DNA of 64,000 nt from Hemibagrus wyckioides (taxonomy: Eukaryota; Chordata; Actinopteri; Siluriformes; Bagridae). Shown in pieces: positions 22,801-58,522 of the stretch. How positions within the stretch are numbered: position 1 is the stretch's first letter; each line of letters starts with the position of its first letter. The stretch covers positions 29,043,401-29,107,400 of the forward strand of contig NC_080716.1 in NCBI RefSeq assembly GCF_019097595.1. The letters are read 5' to 3'. A program made the translations under genes and the position numbers. Under the pieces are notes generated by a model. That model searched no databases and was not told the origin of the DNA. It saw only the letters and a list, made by a program, of their open reading frames with translations.

Positions 22801-23270
22801 CCCCTTATTATTATTCAGATCAACCCAGTCACCTACCGCCTGCAGCTTCCTGCATTTCTCCCACTTTTCATGCCTCTGTTCTTAAACCTGCACACCCATG
22901 CACCAACAACACCTCCACTAATCATGAACCTCCACCACCTCTAGACATTGATGATTCCCTCTATCTGGTGCACACCTTCTTGGATTCCCAACACTGGAGG
23001 GGTCAACTTCAGTACCTGGTGGCCAGGGAGGTTTATGGCCCTGAGGAACAATCCTGGGTCAATGCTACAGATATCTTGCCCTCATAGAGGAGTTTCACAG
23101 ACTTCATCCGAACAGACCAGCTCCTCAACCTCAAGGAAATGTTCCTAGAGGGGGGGGTATCTAAAACATCAACCTGCAACGCCGCCAACAAACTGCCAGA
23201 GGAAACTCTCGCCCAAATTCTAGCATTTGAGGTCGAGGTCGCTTCTGGAGTCATACAGACCTCACTTCTT
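19870..23270 (+). mobile_element. Second Ty3/gypsy chromovirus, decayed
   Basis: Fragments run in order on the plus strand: LTR start at 19870 (TGTAACAACAAATTGCC), gag-like TMTIHLDNLLCQQC (about 20240), protease/RT scraps (20640-21140), RNase H-like EVDASSCG and DHKEY (21230-21470), integrase with VDFSKF-like, [15 protein letters not shown] and chromodomain-like EEQSWVNA (about 23043), then a G-rich polypurine tract and a partial 3' LTR from 23175 repeating TGCCAGAGGAAACTC. There are many stops and frameshifts. A SINE interrupts it at 21.7-22.0 kb. It is older than the neighbour. Confidence 0.8.
21735..21978 (-). mobile_element. tRNA-derived SINE inside the decayed gypsy element
   Basis: Same family as 14703-14945 (shared GTTGGGGTC..GCAG.ATCAGCCATGATGCAG text and the minus-strand head GTGGTTCAAGTGGTTAAGG). 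It sits between the RNase H and integrase remnants, so it inserted after the retrotransposon. Confidence 0.75.
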
Positions 23271-24207
23271 GATGATTAATTATCTACATTTTTATTAGTA
23301 ACACTAGACTGCTAATTACTCTCTTAATAATTGTGAATGTGGGAGGGGTGTAGTTATTTTCTCCCCACCTGGATACTGAATTTTTGTTTAATTATTGGGA
23401 CAAAATGATCACATATTGAAATGTATTGTTTTTTTTTTTTATTTTGGACTGAGATGAACTGTTTCTTTACAGCTTATTTATTTTCTTTATACAAGTTGTT
23501 GAGGTACACATATTGGTTAATTACCCCATTCTTCAAACTAATACATTTTGCCCAGAGAAAACCTTTTCCAGAAACATGACATTATTTTTACCAAATATGT
23601 CAAAATATTGGGAAAATACTGATTTGTTTTCAATTCTAACCAACATGTATGTTTGAATGGAGTAAAATAATGCATGCTTGTCTTACCTGTCTTTAAATAA
23701 AGGCCTCTTGGTTTGATGTTCTTTTCAAAAGCAGTTGAATTGAGTTGAAAGTGTAAATTAATTGTCCAGATACTTTTTTCATAATATATACATTATTGGA
23801 TGACAATGAAATTTCGTTCCTGCTGTAGAATGACTTCAACTAAAACCATAACATATAAGCATAAAACATTGTAAGAGTATTAACCAATACCTTCTGACCA
23901 ATCAGAACCCAGAATTTAACAGTGCAGTCATTAGCAAAGCTTCACTATTTATCAAAAACCTTGGTGAAAGACCATTATCCTCATTTGCCTATCAGTTTTT
24001 TCCTGTGGAAATGTTTATTGTTTCAGGTCAGTGATGGCTTGAAATGTACAATAAATTATATAAAGGTCATACAAGAATGTTTTCATTCTAGACAAAACCT
24101 TCAACATAAGGCACTTAACAGTCAGTGAAACAGTCACTGTAGCTGTTGTCATTTTCAGCCAAAATTCATGCTTTGTCTTAACAGTTACAACTAGGAATAA
24201 TAGATTA
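23271..24207. other. Intergenic, nothing recognised
   Basis: AT-rich sequence with no exon or repeat that I can name, downstream of the SHARPIN-like gene. Confidence 0.4.
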
Positions 24208-24213
24208 TTTATT
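24208..24213 (-). promoter_or_regulatory. Candidate polyadenylation signal of the SHARPIN-like gene
   Basis: TTTATT on the plus strand is AATAAA on the gene strand, about 345 bp after the stop codon. A second candidate lies at 24014-24019. Which one is used is not known. Confidence 0.35.
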
Positions 24214-24556
24214 CTGATATTAAATAACATTGTAAGGCTTTTTTGGTAAGAAAAACAGTTAAATAAACAAGAGTTAAACTGGATCTATAAAACTCCATGT
24301 GAAAATGTAGCACCCTAAAAAACACCTGGGTTTATAATTAAACAGTTAAAATAAGGCACTTGTGTATATTAATATTTTCCACCTGTATAATATCACTGCT
24401 GGGTGTAAGACATTTAAAAAGTGCATTTTGTCCAGTACTATAAAATTAATCGTGGCTCTGTTAAGTTAAAGATATTCTGCTTTGGTTTTAGCTTTCAGTC
24501 TTTTTTGTAGGATTTTCACTGTTGTTGGTTTTCATCCATCTATCCCTCTCTCTCTC

Positions 24557-43133
<18,577 letters not shown>

Positions 43134-43460
43134 CGCCGTTTCTCTTTCAAACCCCTGTTATTTTTGTCGTTGTTGTTACATAACTTTCTATCACATTCGC
43201 CTAAAAAAATACATATCTCGTTATCTTTAAGTACTTCTACCCAGAGGAGGAAGCAAGATAAAAGTATCCAGTTTCACTTCAGCTCGAGCTTTGGCTACTA
43301 TGTTCATGAGCTTTCAAAATGTGTCATTACAAACACACCAACCCGCCCGTCCCTGTCCAATCCGCCCGCACTGCGCATGCGCCGAGAATATGCGCTTGCG
43401 CAATGTAACACTCACGCCAAGGGGGATTTTCTGTGGCGGGGCGCCAACTCATATGAGTGT
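43134..43460 (-). promoter_or_regulatory. sharpin: Probable promoter of the SHARPIN-like gene
   Basis: Just upstream of the start codon is a GC-rich island with TGCGCATGCGCC at 43372-43383, a perfect NRF1-type palindrome. A second GCGCTTGCGC lies at 43392-43401, a CCAAT near 43357 and GC boxes (CCCGCCC, CCGCCCG). There is no TATA box. This is the usual make-up of a broadly expressed gene. Confidence 0.6.
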
Positions 43461-44224
43461 CAGTACAGCTTTAGACTTCAGTTCAGTACTTTGTTAAAGT
43501 AATAAAAAAAATGTTTTGTATAAAGTGGATTTTTCTTAGAAAAGTGAGACTGGATGTTAAAACAGGTAGTGTGTGTTGTTTTCCTGTAACAGCAGCGCCT
43601 GAAGAGTTTTATTCCTTTTACACCACAGCTATTTACCGTCAGTAACTCACTGACCCTTACAATCAAATGCTGCCAGTCAAGACTCCTTCAATAAATATTA
43701 AATAAACACATCCTCACACATTGCCAATCTCAGCGAATGTGTCTTTCAAATATTATAAGTGTATTAGATCACATAGATCTCACATACAAGACCATGTGAA
43801 TGAGCTGTTTCTTTAAAAGCAATAACGTTCATTAATATAAAGCTGTGATTTGCAGACGCACTACTGTCAGAGCAGATGTTACAAAAAAAAAATGAATCAA
43901 CATCTGACCAATCAGATTTGATTAATATTCAACAGCAATGTGGTGTGATTACATTAAAGGGAGTTTGTGTAGTGGGTTACTGGGTGGCTGAGACTCAGGT
44001 AATGCTACCACAAACTGTAGGTCATTTTGTAGAGGTACATTTACAATATATTCTAAATATAGGCTGGATTGAGTGAATCAGAGTTGTTCTTGGGATTTTT
44101 CAAACTCTGTGTACACTCTGTATCACATGTGCGTAGCTTGTTGGTCACATTTGTAGATGTTAGGTTACAGATAAAATCTTTATTCCCATGTGTTAATTGT
44201 TTTTTCATCTTCATTAGTATCAGC

Positions 44225-44390
44225 AGAAGGTGGTGGCTCAATGGATAAGACTCTGGGCTACAGCTCAGAAGGTCACTGCCACTGTTGGGCCTTTGGGCAA
44301 GGCCTAAACTCTCTCTACTCCAGAGTTGCTGTAACAAAGAATTTCACAGTGCTGTAATGTATAGGTGACAAATAAAGGCTTCTTGTTCTT
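44225..44390 (+). mobile_element. tRNA-derived SINE, plus orientation
   Basis: Head GGTGGTGGCTCAATGGATAAG (A-box-like), then CACTGTTGGGCCTTTGGGCAAGG and a tail TGACAAATAAAGGCTTC. Same family as 14.7 kb but missing the B-box part. It meets a minus-oriented copy tail to tail. Confidence 0.7.
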
Positions 44391-44586
44391 GTTGATGTTA
44401 CAGTACAGTGAAATTATGTATTTGCATATACCAACTTGTTAGGAAGCTTGGGTTAGGGAACAAAGTCAGCCATGATACAGCGCCCCTGGAGGTGTTAAGG
44501 GCCTAAAGGTGGCACTGTGTCTGTGCTGGGGCATCAACCTGAACCCAACCTTCTGATCAGTAACCCAGAGCCTTAACCACTGAGCA
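44391..44586 (-). mobile_element. tRNA-derived SINE, minus orientation
   Basis: Contains AGTCAGCCATGATACAGCGCC and ends with the complement of the tRNA-like head, AACCCAGAGCCTTAACCACTGAG. It directly follows the plus-oriented copy. Confidence 0.7.
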
Positions 44587-44703
44587 TGTTATCATTATCA
44601 GTATTTGAACCATAGCAATACTACTGGCTGAAGATGTGTGAACATTTTGTCTGTTTACATACAACTGAAATCTTCTCTTCCCTGTGTTGTTATAATGTTG
44701 TAA

Positions 44704-44704
44704 C

Positions 44705-44757
<53 letters not shown>

Positions 44758-44790
44758 CTTTATTCAACCCAGTGGGAAATTTACATATAA
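44704..44790. repeat. (GATA)n microsatellite with retroposon tail
   Basis: About a dozen GATA units (44707-44756) run into ATACTTTATTCAACCCAGTGGGAAATTT, the well-known fish retroposon end in reverse orientation. A (TC)n tract follows at 44837-44873. Confidence 0.85.
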
Positions 44791-44833
44791 ATGCTATAAA
44801 ATGATATATTCATAGCTTTAATGCTATAAAATA

Positions 44834-44875
<42 letters not shown>

Positions 44876-45359
44876 AACAAAAATAGTCCATCACAAATGC
44901 AGTTGTTCCTGGATGTTTGGTTAGAGTTTAAAAACTGTGTGTGTGTGTGCCTTGCAAAGTACATTTTGATTTGAAATAAATACATTACAATGCAACAAGT
45001 CACAATAGCATACACCGCAAAGCATTTTTTTCTTCTCCATTTTCCATGCTTGTGAGTTAACGATAGAAAATCGAGACAATGGCCTATTATGTAACGTGAA
45101 AGTCTGCTAATTGCTGTAATTTAAATGGAAATGTATTCACGTCACTCACGTACGCACACTGGCATACCATTTGATGGAGTTACAATTGTAGCCTGCTACA
45201 TTAGAACAACTATTATATAACAAATAATATAATTTAGCCATGATATGTATAATATATATCTTACATGTCATATTAATAAACAAAAAAAAAAAACATGTAC
45301 AAACAAATAAACAAACATAGAAGACAAACAAATGGGGGGGGGAAATGACAAAGGACAGT

Positions 45360-45600
45360 GGTGGGCGTTTTTGACCAATCAGTTTGATCTAAAATTTACC
45401 TACGTCGAATATTTGACCAATGAGTTTAAGGTGAAATTTAACCGACACCAAAGATAGCCAATCGCGTATCGTGTGTCAAAGTGGGCGGGATTAGTGTTCT
45501 GGAGTGTGTTATTTAGAGACAGGAGCTGAAAATTTTCGCCCATAGCAAAGAGAGAAGTCCAAACGATATCGATCCGTATCGCGGTTATTTGTGATAAATA
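45360..45600 (+). promoter_or_regulatory. maf1: Probable maf1 promoter with three spaced CCAAT boxes
   Basis: CCAAT occurs at 45375-45379, 45417-45421 and 45458-45462, that is every 41-42 bp, each in a (A/G)CCAAT(C/G) context. A GGGCGGGA box follows at 45482. Equal spacing near four helical turns suggests cooperative NF-Y binding. The start site is probably a little downstream, around 45500-45560. Confidence 0.55.
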
Positions 45601-46054
45601 TTTACAGAAAAGAGGAATTAGAGCCTTTTTCTTGATCAGGTCGCGTCGATAAAAGCGACTCTGATTCCGTGAAGGAGCTTTTTTTTAGCTCCGGTTTTTG
45701 TCTTTGTAAATCGTTTCAGACAGGAGGGGGATGAGGCTGCAGTCGAAGTCAAGACTATCTCTGGATTTTATGTCGCTTTTACTCGGACAAAGCTGCAGTT
45801 TTTCAACGAATCTTTCTATAAGAGTACATACAGAAAGTAGGAGATGTCCCTTGCGACCGTTAGATAGTGAAAAACACTGAATTTTTTGGTTCAAAGAAAC
45901 GCGAAAAAAAAAAAAAAATCCAGGCGACATTGTTACCCGTTTCTGCTGCAGCAGTTTACATTGTAACCTTAAGGGTCAAACCGAGCGACTTGACATTACA
46001 TCGACTTTCTTAGTCCGCTTTTTTCTTAAAGATAATTTGGGACGAAAAATTAAG
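45550..46054 (+). other. maf1: maf1 5' non-coding exon (end at a good donor)
   Basis: The region ends ..AAATTAAG and a strong donor GTAAGA starts at 46055. The coding exon starts 1.3 kb later after an acceptor at 47376-47378. The 5' limit is a guess. Confidence 0.5.
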
Positions 46055-47380
46055 GTAAGATCATTAAATCGTATTTGTTTTGTATTTGACAACATGACCC
46101 CAGTCAGCTATTTTCATAACTAGCTATTAGGATTCTTGCTTAATTGCTTAATTCCTTTATTATGTTTATCCTTTACAGCAAAAATTGTACTGTTTTAGCT
46201 TATATTAATGTTGCTTAAAAAAAAAAACAGGTTTTCGATTTCAAACCAGGAAGCTATTATCGTGGCTGCATTCCAATTCGTGATGTATTTAGTACACAGC
46301 CTAGGGCACTAGATAGGGGGCATAAGGCTTTAATTCTTTACCCCCGCTAGAGTGCACTAGTGTAGGGTGGAAGGAGATTTGTTTATATGAGGCCGTGTTT
46401 AAAGAGAAGGAAGGGCGGGCGATCCTGGGCTTGCCTGATCAAAAGCTAAAAACACAACAAGGTTTTGAAGTAAACGAATAATTTGGGGTTCTGTGGCTGT
46501 CCACGTATTTTTGATGTTATGATATTGTCTGAGAAAGTGGACAAGTGACCGTTTATTACTTTTGTAGTGTATGTAAACATACAGCTTCTCTAAAATAAAT
46601 AAGCAAAAAAGAAATCGCTGCTAAAAAAAAAAAGCTAACGTACCTGATAGATGTCTAGTAACAGTTACATAATGTGTGCGTTATATTAGATAATGTGAAT
46701 AATAATTACACACGTTATGGTGTTTTTTCCTTCTAAATCGTTAAAATAAATTAAAATAGTAATAAAAGATTATTTCTATATAGTAAATGTTTTGAGATGC
46801 AGTTATGCCTGTGGTTTGGATATTTTTGCCTCGCATGCAATATAATACAAAAACACCATTGCTTAACGATGTCTACAGTAAATAAAGAAAATCTGATGCT
46901 TTATTTTCACTTTATTTTATTTTATTTTGTTATTTTTTTTTTATTGTTTATAGATTTTCTTTATGGATGTTGTTTATTTTTTTTATTATTTCTAGAACCT
47001 TTTTATCGATTTGTGTTCTATGCTTCATTTTCACTATTTTATTTTACTATTTTTATTATTTATTATTTGATTATTTTTACTTTGTCTCTTTTCCTAGATT
47101 CTCTTTATGGATGTGTTTTTTTACACTTTATTTTCACTATTTTATTTTACTATTTTGATTATTTATTATTTTATTATTTTTACCTTTTTTATATATATTG
47201 TTTCTAGATTCTCTTCATGGATGTGTAAAATACAAATGCAGCTTGTTTTGTTGATCGTTAGAACAATGCTATTGTTTTTGTTTTACTTTGTAACACCACA
47301 GTTGTACTGTGTAGTGCTGCAAAGCCGTTACGTTTGTGCGAGCGCCGTCTTACGTCTTTTTGTTTGCTCATCGCTCAGCA

Positions 47381-54156
<6,776 letters not shown>

Positions 54157-55030
54157 ATCCAGCTCGATCATCAGCTAACAAGATGTCGCCTTTTCTCTGC
54201 TCATTTGTGGAACCTTTCCTGGATCTACTAATGGATTTCATTTATCTGGGCTATATAGCCATTAAAGTTTGGATATTCTGAAATAGTCATTGTAGTCAGA
54301 TTTTCTATGTATGCATATGGAAGGCTCTTTGGACACTGGAGACCCCTTGTGGACATTCTGGAAATGTCAAGGAGGTTCAAAACAAGATGGCTGTTTGGCT
54401 TGCATCTTCACATGAGCCTGAACTCTAGATTATTTTTCTCTTCATGTCTGATTTTTCACAGGAAATGATGTCAGTACATCAATATATCCTACATACACCA
54501 GCAGTTAATATGGGAGGGGCTTGTCATAGTTACCTAATGACGTCTGTTCAGTCGTGTGTAAAAATAAGGCCTGTGATTTGTGTCTCTTCTGTTCAGCATT
54601 TTTACTGATCTGTCTTTATATTATCGTGTTCACCTTGTGATGTTTTTTTTTTTTTTTTTTAATATATATATATTTTAACTGTGTGGACTTTTTTTTTTTT
54701 TTTTTTTTAATTCAAAGATTTCACCAGAATGGCTTTTATCGCACTGAAAGAATCTTATGAATGTTTCTCGGGGAACCTTCATGTGTGACTGATGCTGTGA
54801 TGTGAAACAGAGGCCTGCAGGAGTCTGGACTGTTTCTCAGAAATCAAGGGCATCCTTTATAAAACTTTTGTACGCGATCAGATTTGATTCTATTCACTTT
54901 GCATTAAAGGTGACGTGCAAGTTGCTTATAAAACCTGAAACCGATGTGAACCTTTATGATTTCTGAAATGTGATGTAAATGTTTCTTTTACGTACACAAA
55001 CAGAAATAAACCCAGTGTGGATGAATTTAT
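54157..55030 (+). other. maf1: maf1 3' UTR
   Basis: Non-coding sequence after the TAA. It contains T-runs near 54640-54710 and ends with AATAAA at 55005-55010, the likely polyadenylation signal. Confidence 0.6.
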
Positions 55031-56437
55031 TTTTGTGTACGCTCATGCACTGGAGAGCTTGTGCATGGTCATTTTTCACCTAATTTAGAACTTTAAATAA
55101 TTTCTGGAGTGACACTGGTCGAATAATTTTAATTGATGTGTAAATAAAAAAGCATATAACCAACGTGTATATGTCAGGAATGGCTGCTTGTGATATTAGA
55201 TGGGATAAGAACATTCAATATCTATCGGTAGCTTGATAGTGAATATATTAGTTCAGCAATGCATTATATTAAAAGGAATCATCTGTCCTTTTGTGTAATT
55301 TGTAAGGCTAGATGGCTCACTATTAATCCCAGAGTGAATAGTGATAGGACATTAACTTGTGTAAATACCTGACATGAACATACAGTTTTACATGGCACAG
55401 CAAAGATTATAATGCCTATCAGAAATTGGTCATTTCTTCAATCATAATGAGCTCCCACTTCCTGAGATGCAGCATTATGCTTGAATTTGGGAGCAGGAAT
55501 AAAAAGCATGATATCCTACTAGGTCTGTTTACTCTGAACCAATTCTCCTCCTTTTTTCATGATTTTCTGCATTTCACTGCTGCCACATGATTATTCTGTC
55601 AGATAATTTCATTAATACACAGATAAACAGGTGTTCCTTTTAAAGTAGTTGGTGAGTATATATAGCGGTCTATGTCAGTGTTTTTCAGAGGGCCCACAAT
55701 TCCTAGTTGTGGATCTGTTCTAAGTAACTAAATAAATAAATATCTAACACATATTTAAGACAAATGGGGCTTCTCCACCCTCAAGCCAGTGGCAACAGGA
55801 AAATGATTAAAGAAAACTGGTAAAACAATGGTTCAGTCAGGTTTGCAGGTACAAACACAAGTGCAGGTATGCAATCTTAGTTGAACGTAGCAATAAAGAT
55901 AAATTCAAGGTCATGGTGCAGGTAAAGGTCAGGCAATCAGAAAAAAGCAAGGCAAGAAAACCAGAAACAAGATCTCTTAATTTAATTAATGTATCAGTTG
56001 AAAATAGTCCAAGATGCAAGAAATATTGTAAAAAATGTATTAAAATGTAAAGAAATGTAATGACATTTAAGCAAATATTTGCGGAGAAACACTGAGAATC
56101 CGTGTTATGATCTTAATGGAGGCTATACAGCAAAATTATGTTGTTATAAAATAATGTTGCATACTTAATTCAATACCACATTTTTTTAAATAAATGCATT
56201 GTATGTTCATAACCTGCAGGTTATGTCCAACCCAAATATACACTATATACTGTATATTATTAGACACAGTATGGGTGAAAATCGTTTCCATCCAAACATA
56301 ATTCATTCTATTGTTTATTTAACATAAAGCACTGACAGTCAAACAAATTCTTAAAAACTAAACTAAAACAAAAGCTTGTTAGCATTTATGAAAAACTCAC
56401 TTAACTATATGACGTAAATACAAATATATGCTACAAC
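55031..56437. other. Intergenic, nothing recognised
   Basis: AT-rich DNA between maf1 and transposon debris, with no supported feature. Confidence 0.45.
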
Positions 56438-56942
56438 TACAGCTCTGGAAAAAAATAAGAGACCACTGCCCAATCTCCAGATTTGAACCCTTTTGAAAAC
56501 CTCTGGAATGTCATCAAGAGGAAGATGGATGGTCACAAACCATCAAGCAAAGCTGAGCTGTTTGCTTTTTTGCAAAAAGAGTGGTATAAAGTTCCCCAAC
56601 AGCAATGTGAGAAACTGGTGGAGAGCATGGAGCCAAAACACATGCAAATCGGGGTTATTCCACTAAATACTGATTTCTTAATGTTATTTAGCCAAAGCAT
56701 TATCACAATTTGTTTACCAATGATTTGCATTTTGTTTTATTTGAGTTATTAAAGCTCTTCAGATACTGGATGATCTTGGGTTATTTTGATGTGTTGTCAT
56801 TTCCTTTAAATATACACTCGAAATAACAATAGTTATATTTTGAATTTAGGAGAAATATTGCCAGCAGTTCACAAAAAATGAAACAAAACTGTTCATTATT
56901 TTGCAGCGGTCTCTTATTTATTTATTTTTTTCCAGAGCTGTA
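56438..56942 (+). mobile_element. Internally deleted Tc1-like element keeping only the transposase C-terminus
   Basis: Ends ACAGCTCTGGAAAAAAATAAG at left and the complement TATTTTTTTCCAGAGCTGT at right bound about 505 bp. Inside, SPDLNPFENLWNVIKRKMDG and EWYKVPQQQCEKLVESM are the end of a Tc1 transposase, including the catalytic Glu. Everything upstream of that block has been deleted. Confidence 0.85.
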
Positions 56943-56968
56943 TCTTTAAGCACATTTAACAAGATAAA

Positions 56969-57910
56969 TACACTATATTACCAAATGTTTCGAGACACCC
57001 CTCCAAATCATTCAGTTCCGGTGTTCCAATCACTTCCATGACCACGGGTGTATAAAATCAAGCACCTAGGCATGCAGACTGCTTCTACAAACATTTGTGA
57101 AAGAATGGGTTGCTCTCAGGAGCTCAGTGAATTCACCTGTGGTACCGTGATAAATATAAATACTAAGTATTCCATGGCCAGGTGTTAGTGGTATAATGAC
57201 AGAGTGGAAGCAAATGGGAACAACAGCAACTCAGCCATGAAGTGGTAGGCCACATGAAATCACAGAGTGGGGTCAGTGCATGCTGAGGTGCACAGTGCGC
57301 AGAAGTCACCAACTTTCTGCAGAGTCAATAGCTGCAGACTTCTAAACTTCGTGTGGCCTTTAGATTAGCTCAAAAACAGTGTGTAGAGAGCTTCATGGAA
57401 TGGGTTTTTATGGCCAAGCAGCTGCATCCTAGCCTTAAATGACAGTGCTTAAATGCAGTGGTGTAAAGCATGCTGCCACTGGCCTCTAGCAGTGGAGACA
57501 TGTTCTCTGGAGTGACCAATCACGCCTGACTGCACTGTGCCAAGTGTAAAGTTTGGGGTTATTTTTAAGTGGATGGGCTTGTCCCCTTAGCTCCAGTGAA
57601 AGGAACTCTTAATTCTTCAGCATACCAAGACACAAATTTCATGCTCCCAACTTTGTGTGAACAGTTTGGTGATGGCCCTGTTCCAACATGACTGCACAGC
57701 AGCGCACAAATCAAGGTCCATAAAGACATGGTTGAGCAAGTTTGGTGTGGAGAAACTTGACTGGCCAAGGTCGTCCAACATCAATGCCTGACCTCATAAA
57801 TGCGCTTCTAGAGGAATGGTCAATAATTCCCATAAACACACTCCTAAGCCTTGTGGAAAGCCTTCCCAGAAGAGTTGGAGCTGTTATAACTGAAAAGGGC
57901 GGGACTAGCT
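56969..57910 (+). mobile_element. Tc1/mariner copy C, heavily decayed
   Basis: The left end TACACTATATTACCAAATG and the following GGTGTTCCAATCACTTCC and AAATCAAGCACCTAGGCATG text match copy B. The body follows transposase order but has many indels and stops; the SPDLNPIE catalytic block is deleted (about 57765). No clean right end. It is the oldest of the three related copies. Confidence 0.85.
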
Positions 57911-58522
57911 GAAGCTTTTTTAAAGAGACAAGAGCACAGCCAGCTGTATATTCACCAGTTCAGTCTAGAAGTTCTCTAAGCATTTGGTAAAGTCTTCATA
58001 TGACTAGGTAAAAATAGTAGTCCAAGGTTTTAATTCAAGCTTCTATGTGTTTAACTTAGCTGCTCACATTCCAAGACCAACTGAGTATTCCAGATACTGT
58101 ACAAGCAGCCATACAAATTCTGGCATGGCAGAAAAGATGGGTAATGAATTTCTTCTGTAAGTCTTATCTGGTTTCTTGGGGTTTGTGCCTCAGAAGACAA
58201 TGAGCATCTGACTAAAGAAATTTGGTCAGTAAAGCTTCCTAAGCAGGTCACTTTCCTGGGTTGTCATTCTGATAAGGGCAAACAGAGCCTGTTGGTAGGG
58301 CTGCAGGGCAAAGACTCATCAGAATGACTTGATCCACGGACTGAACTTTTGTGACAAATACCTTCAGGGTGAGCCTGATGTTGTGGCAACAGTGAATTAT
58401 AGTTTAAGCAAATTCTTAGAAAACAGCTGAGATTAATATCTGAGCATTATAAGAAAGAAAACAGAAGAGAAACACAGTCTTTTTGATGACACTGGCTTCA
58501 TCAGTTTACATAGACACACGGC
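57911..58522. other. Downstream flank/3' UTR of the minus-strand receptor gene
   Basis: No coding content on either strand. It probably includes the 3' UTR of the receptor gene, whose end cannot be placed. Confidence 0.4.

Noticed and set aside
46797..47207. 136-codon Phe/Tyr-rich frame that looks like a membrane protein
   Set aside because: T-rich low-complexity intron sequence of maf1 with internal duplications; no start context, no relatives recognised.
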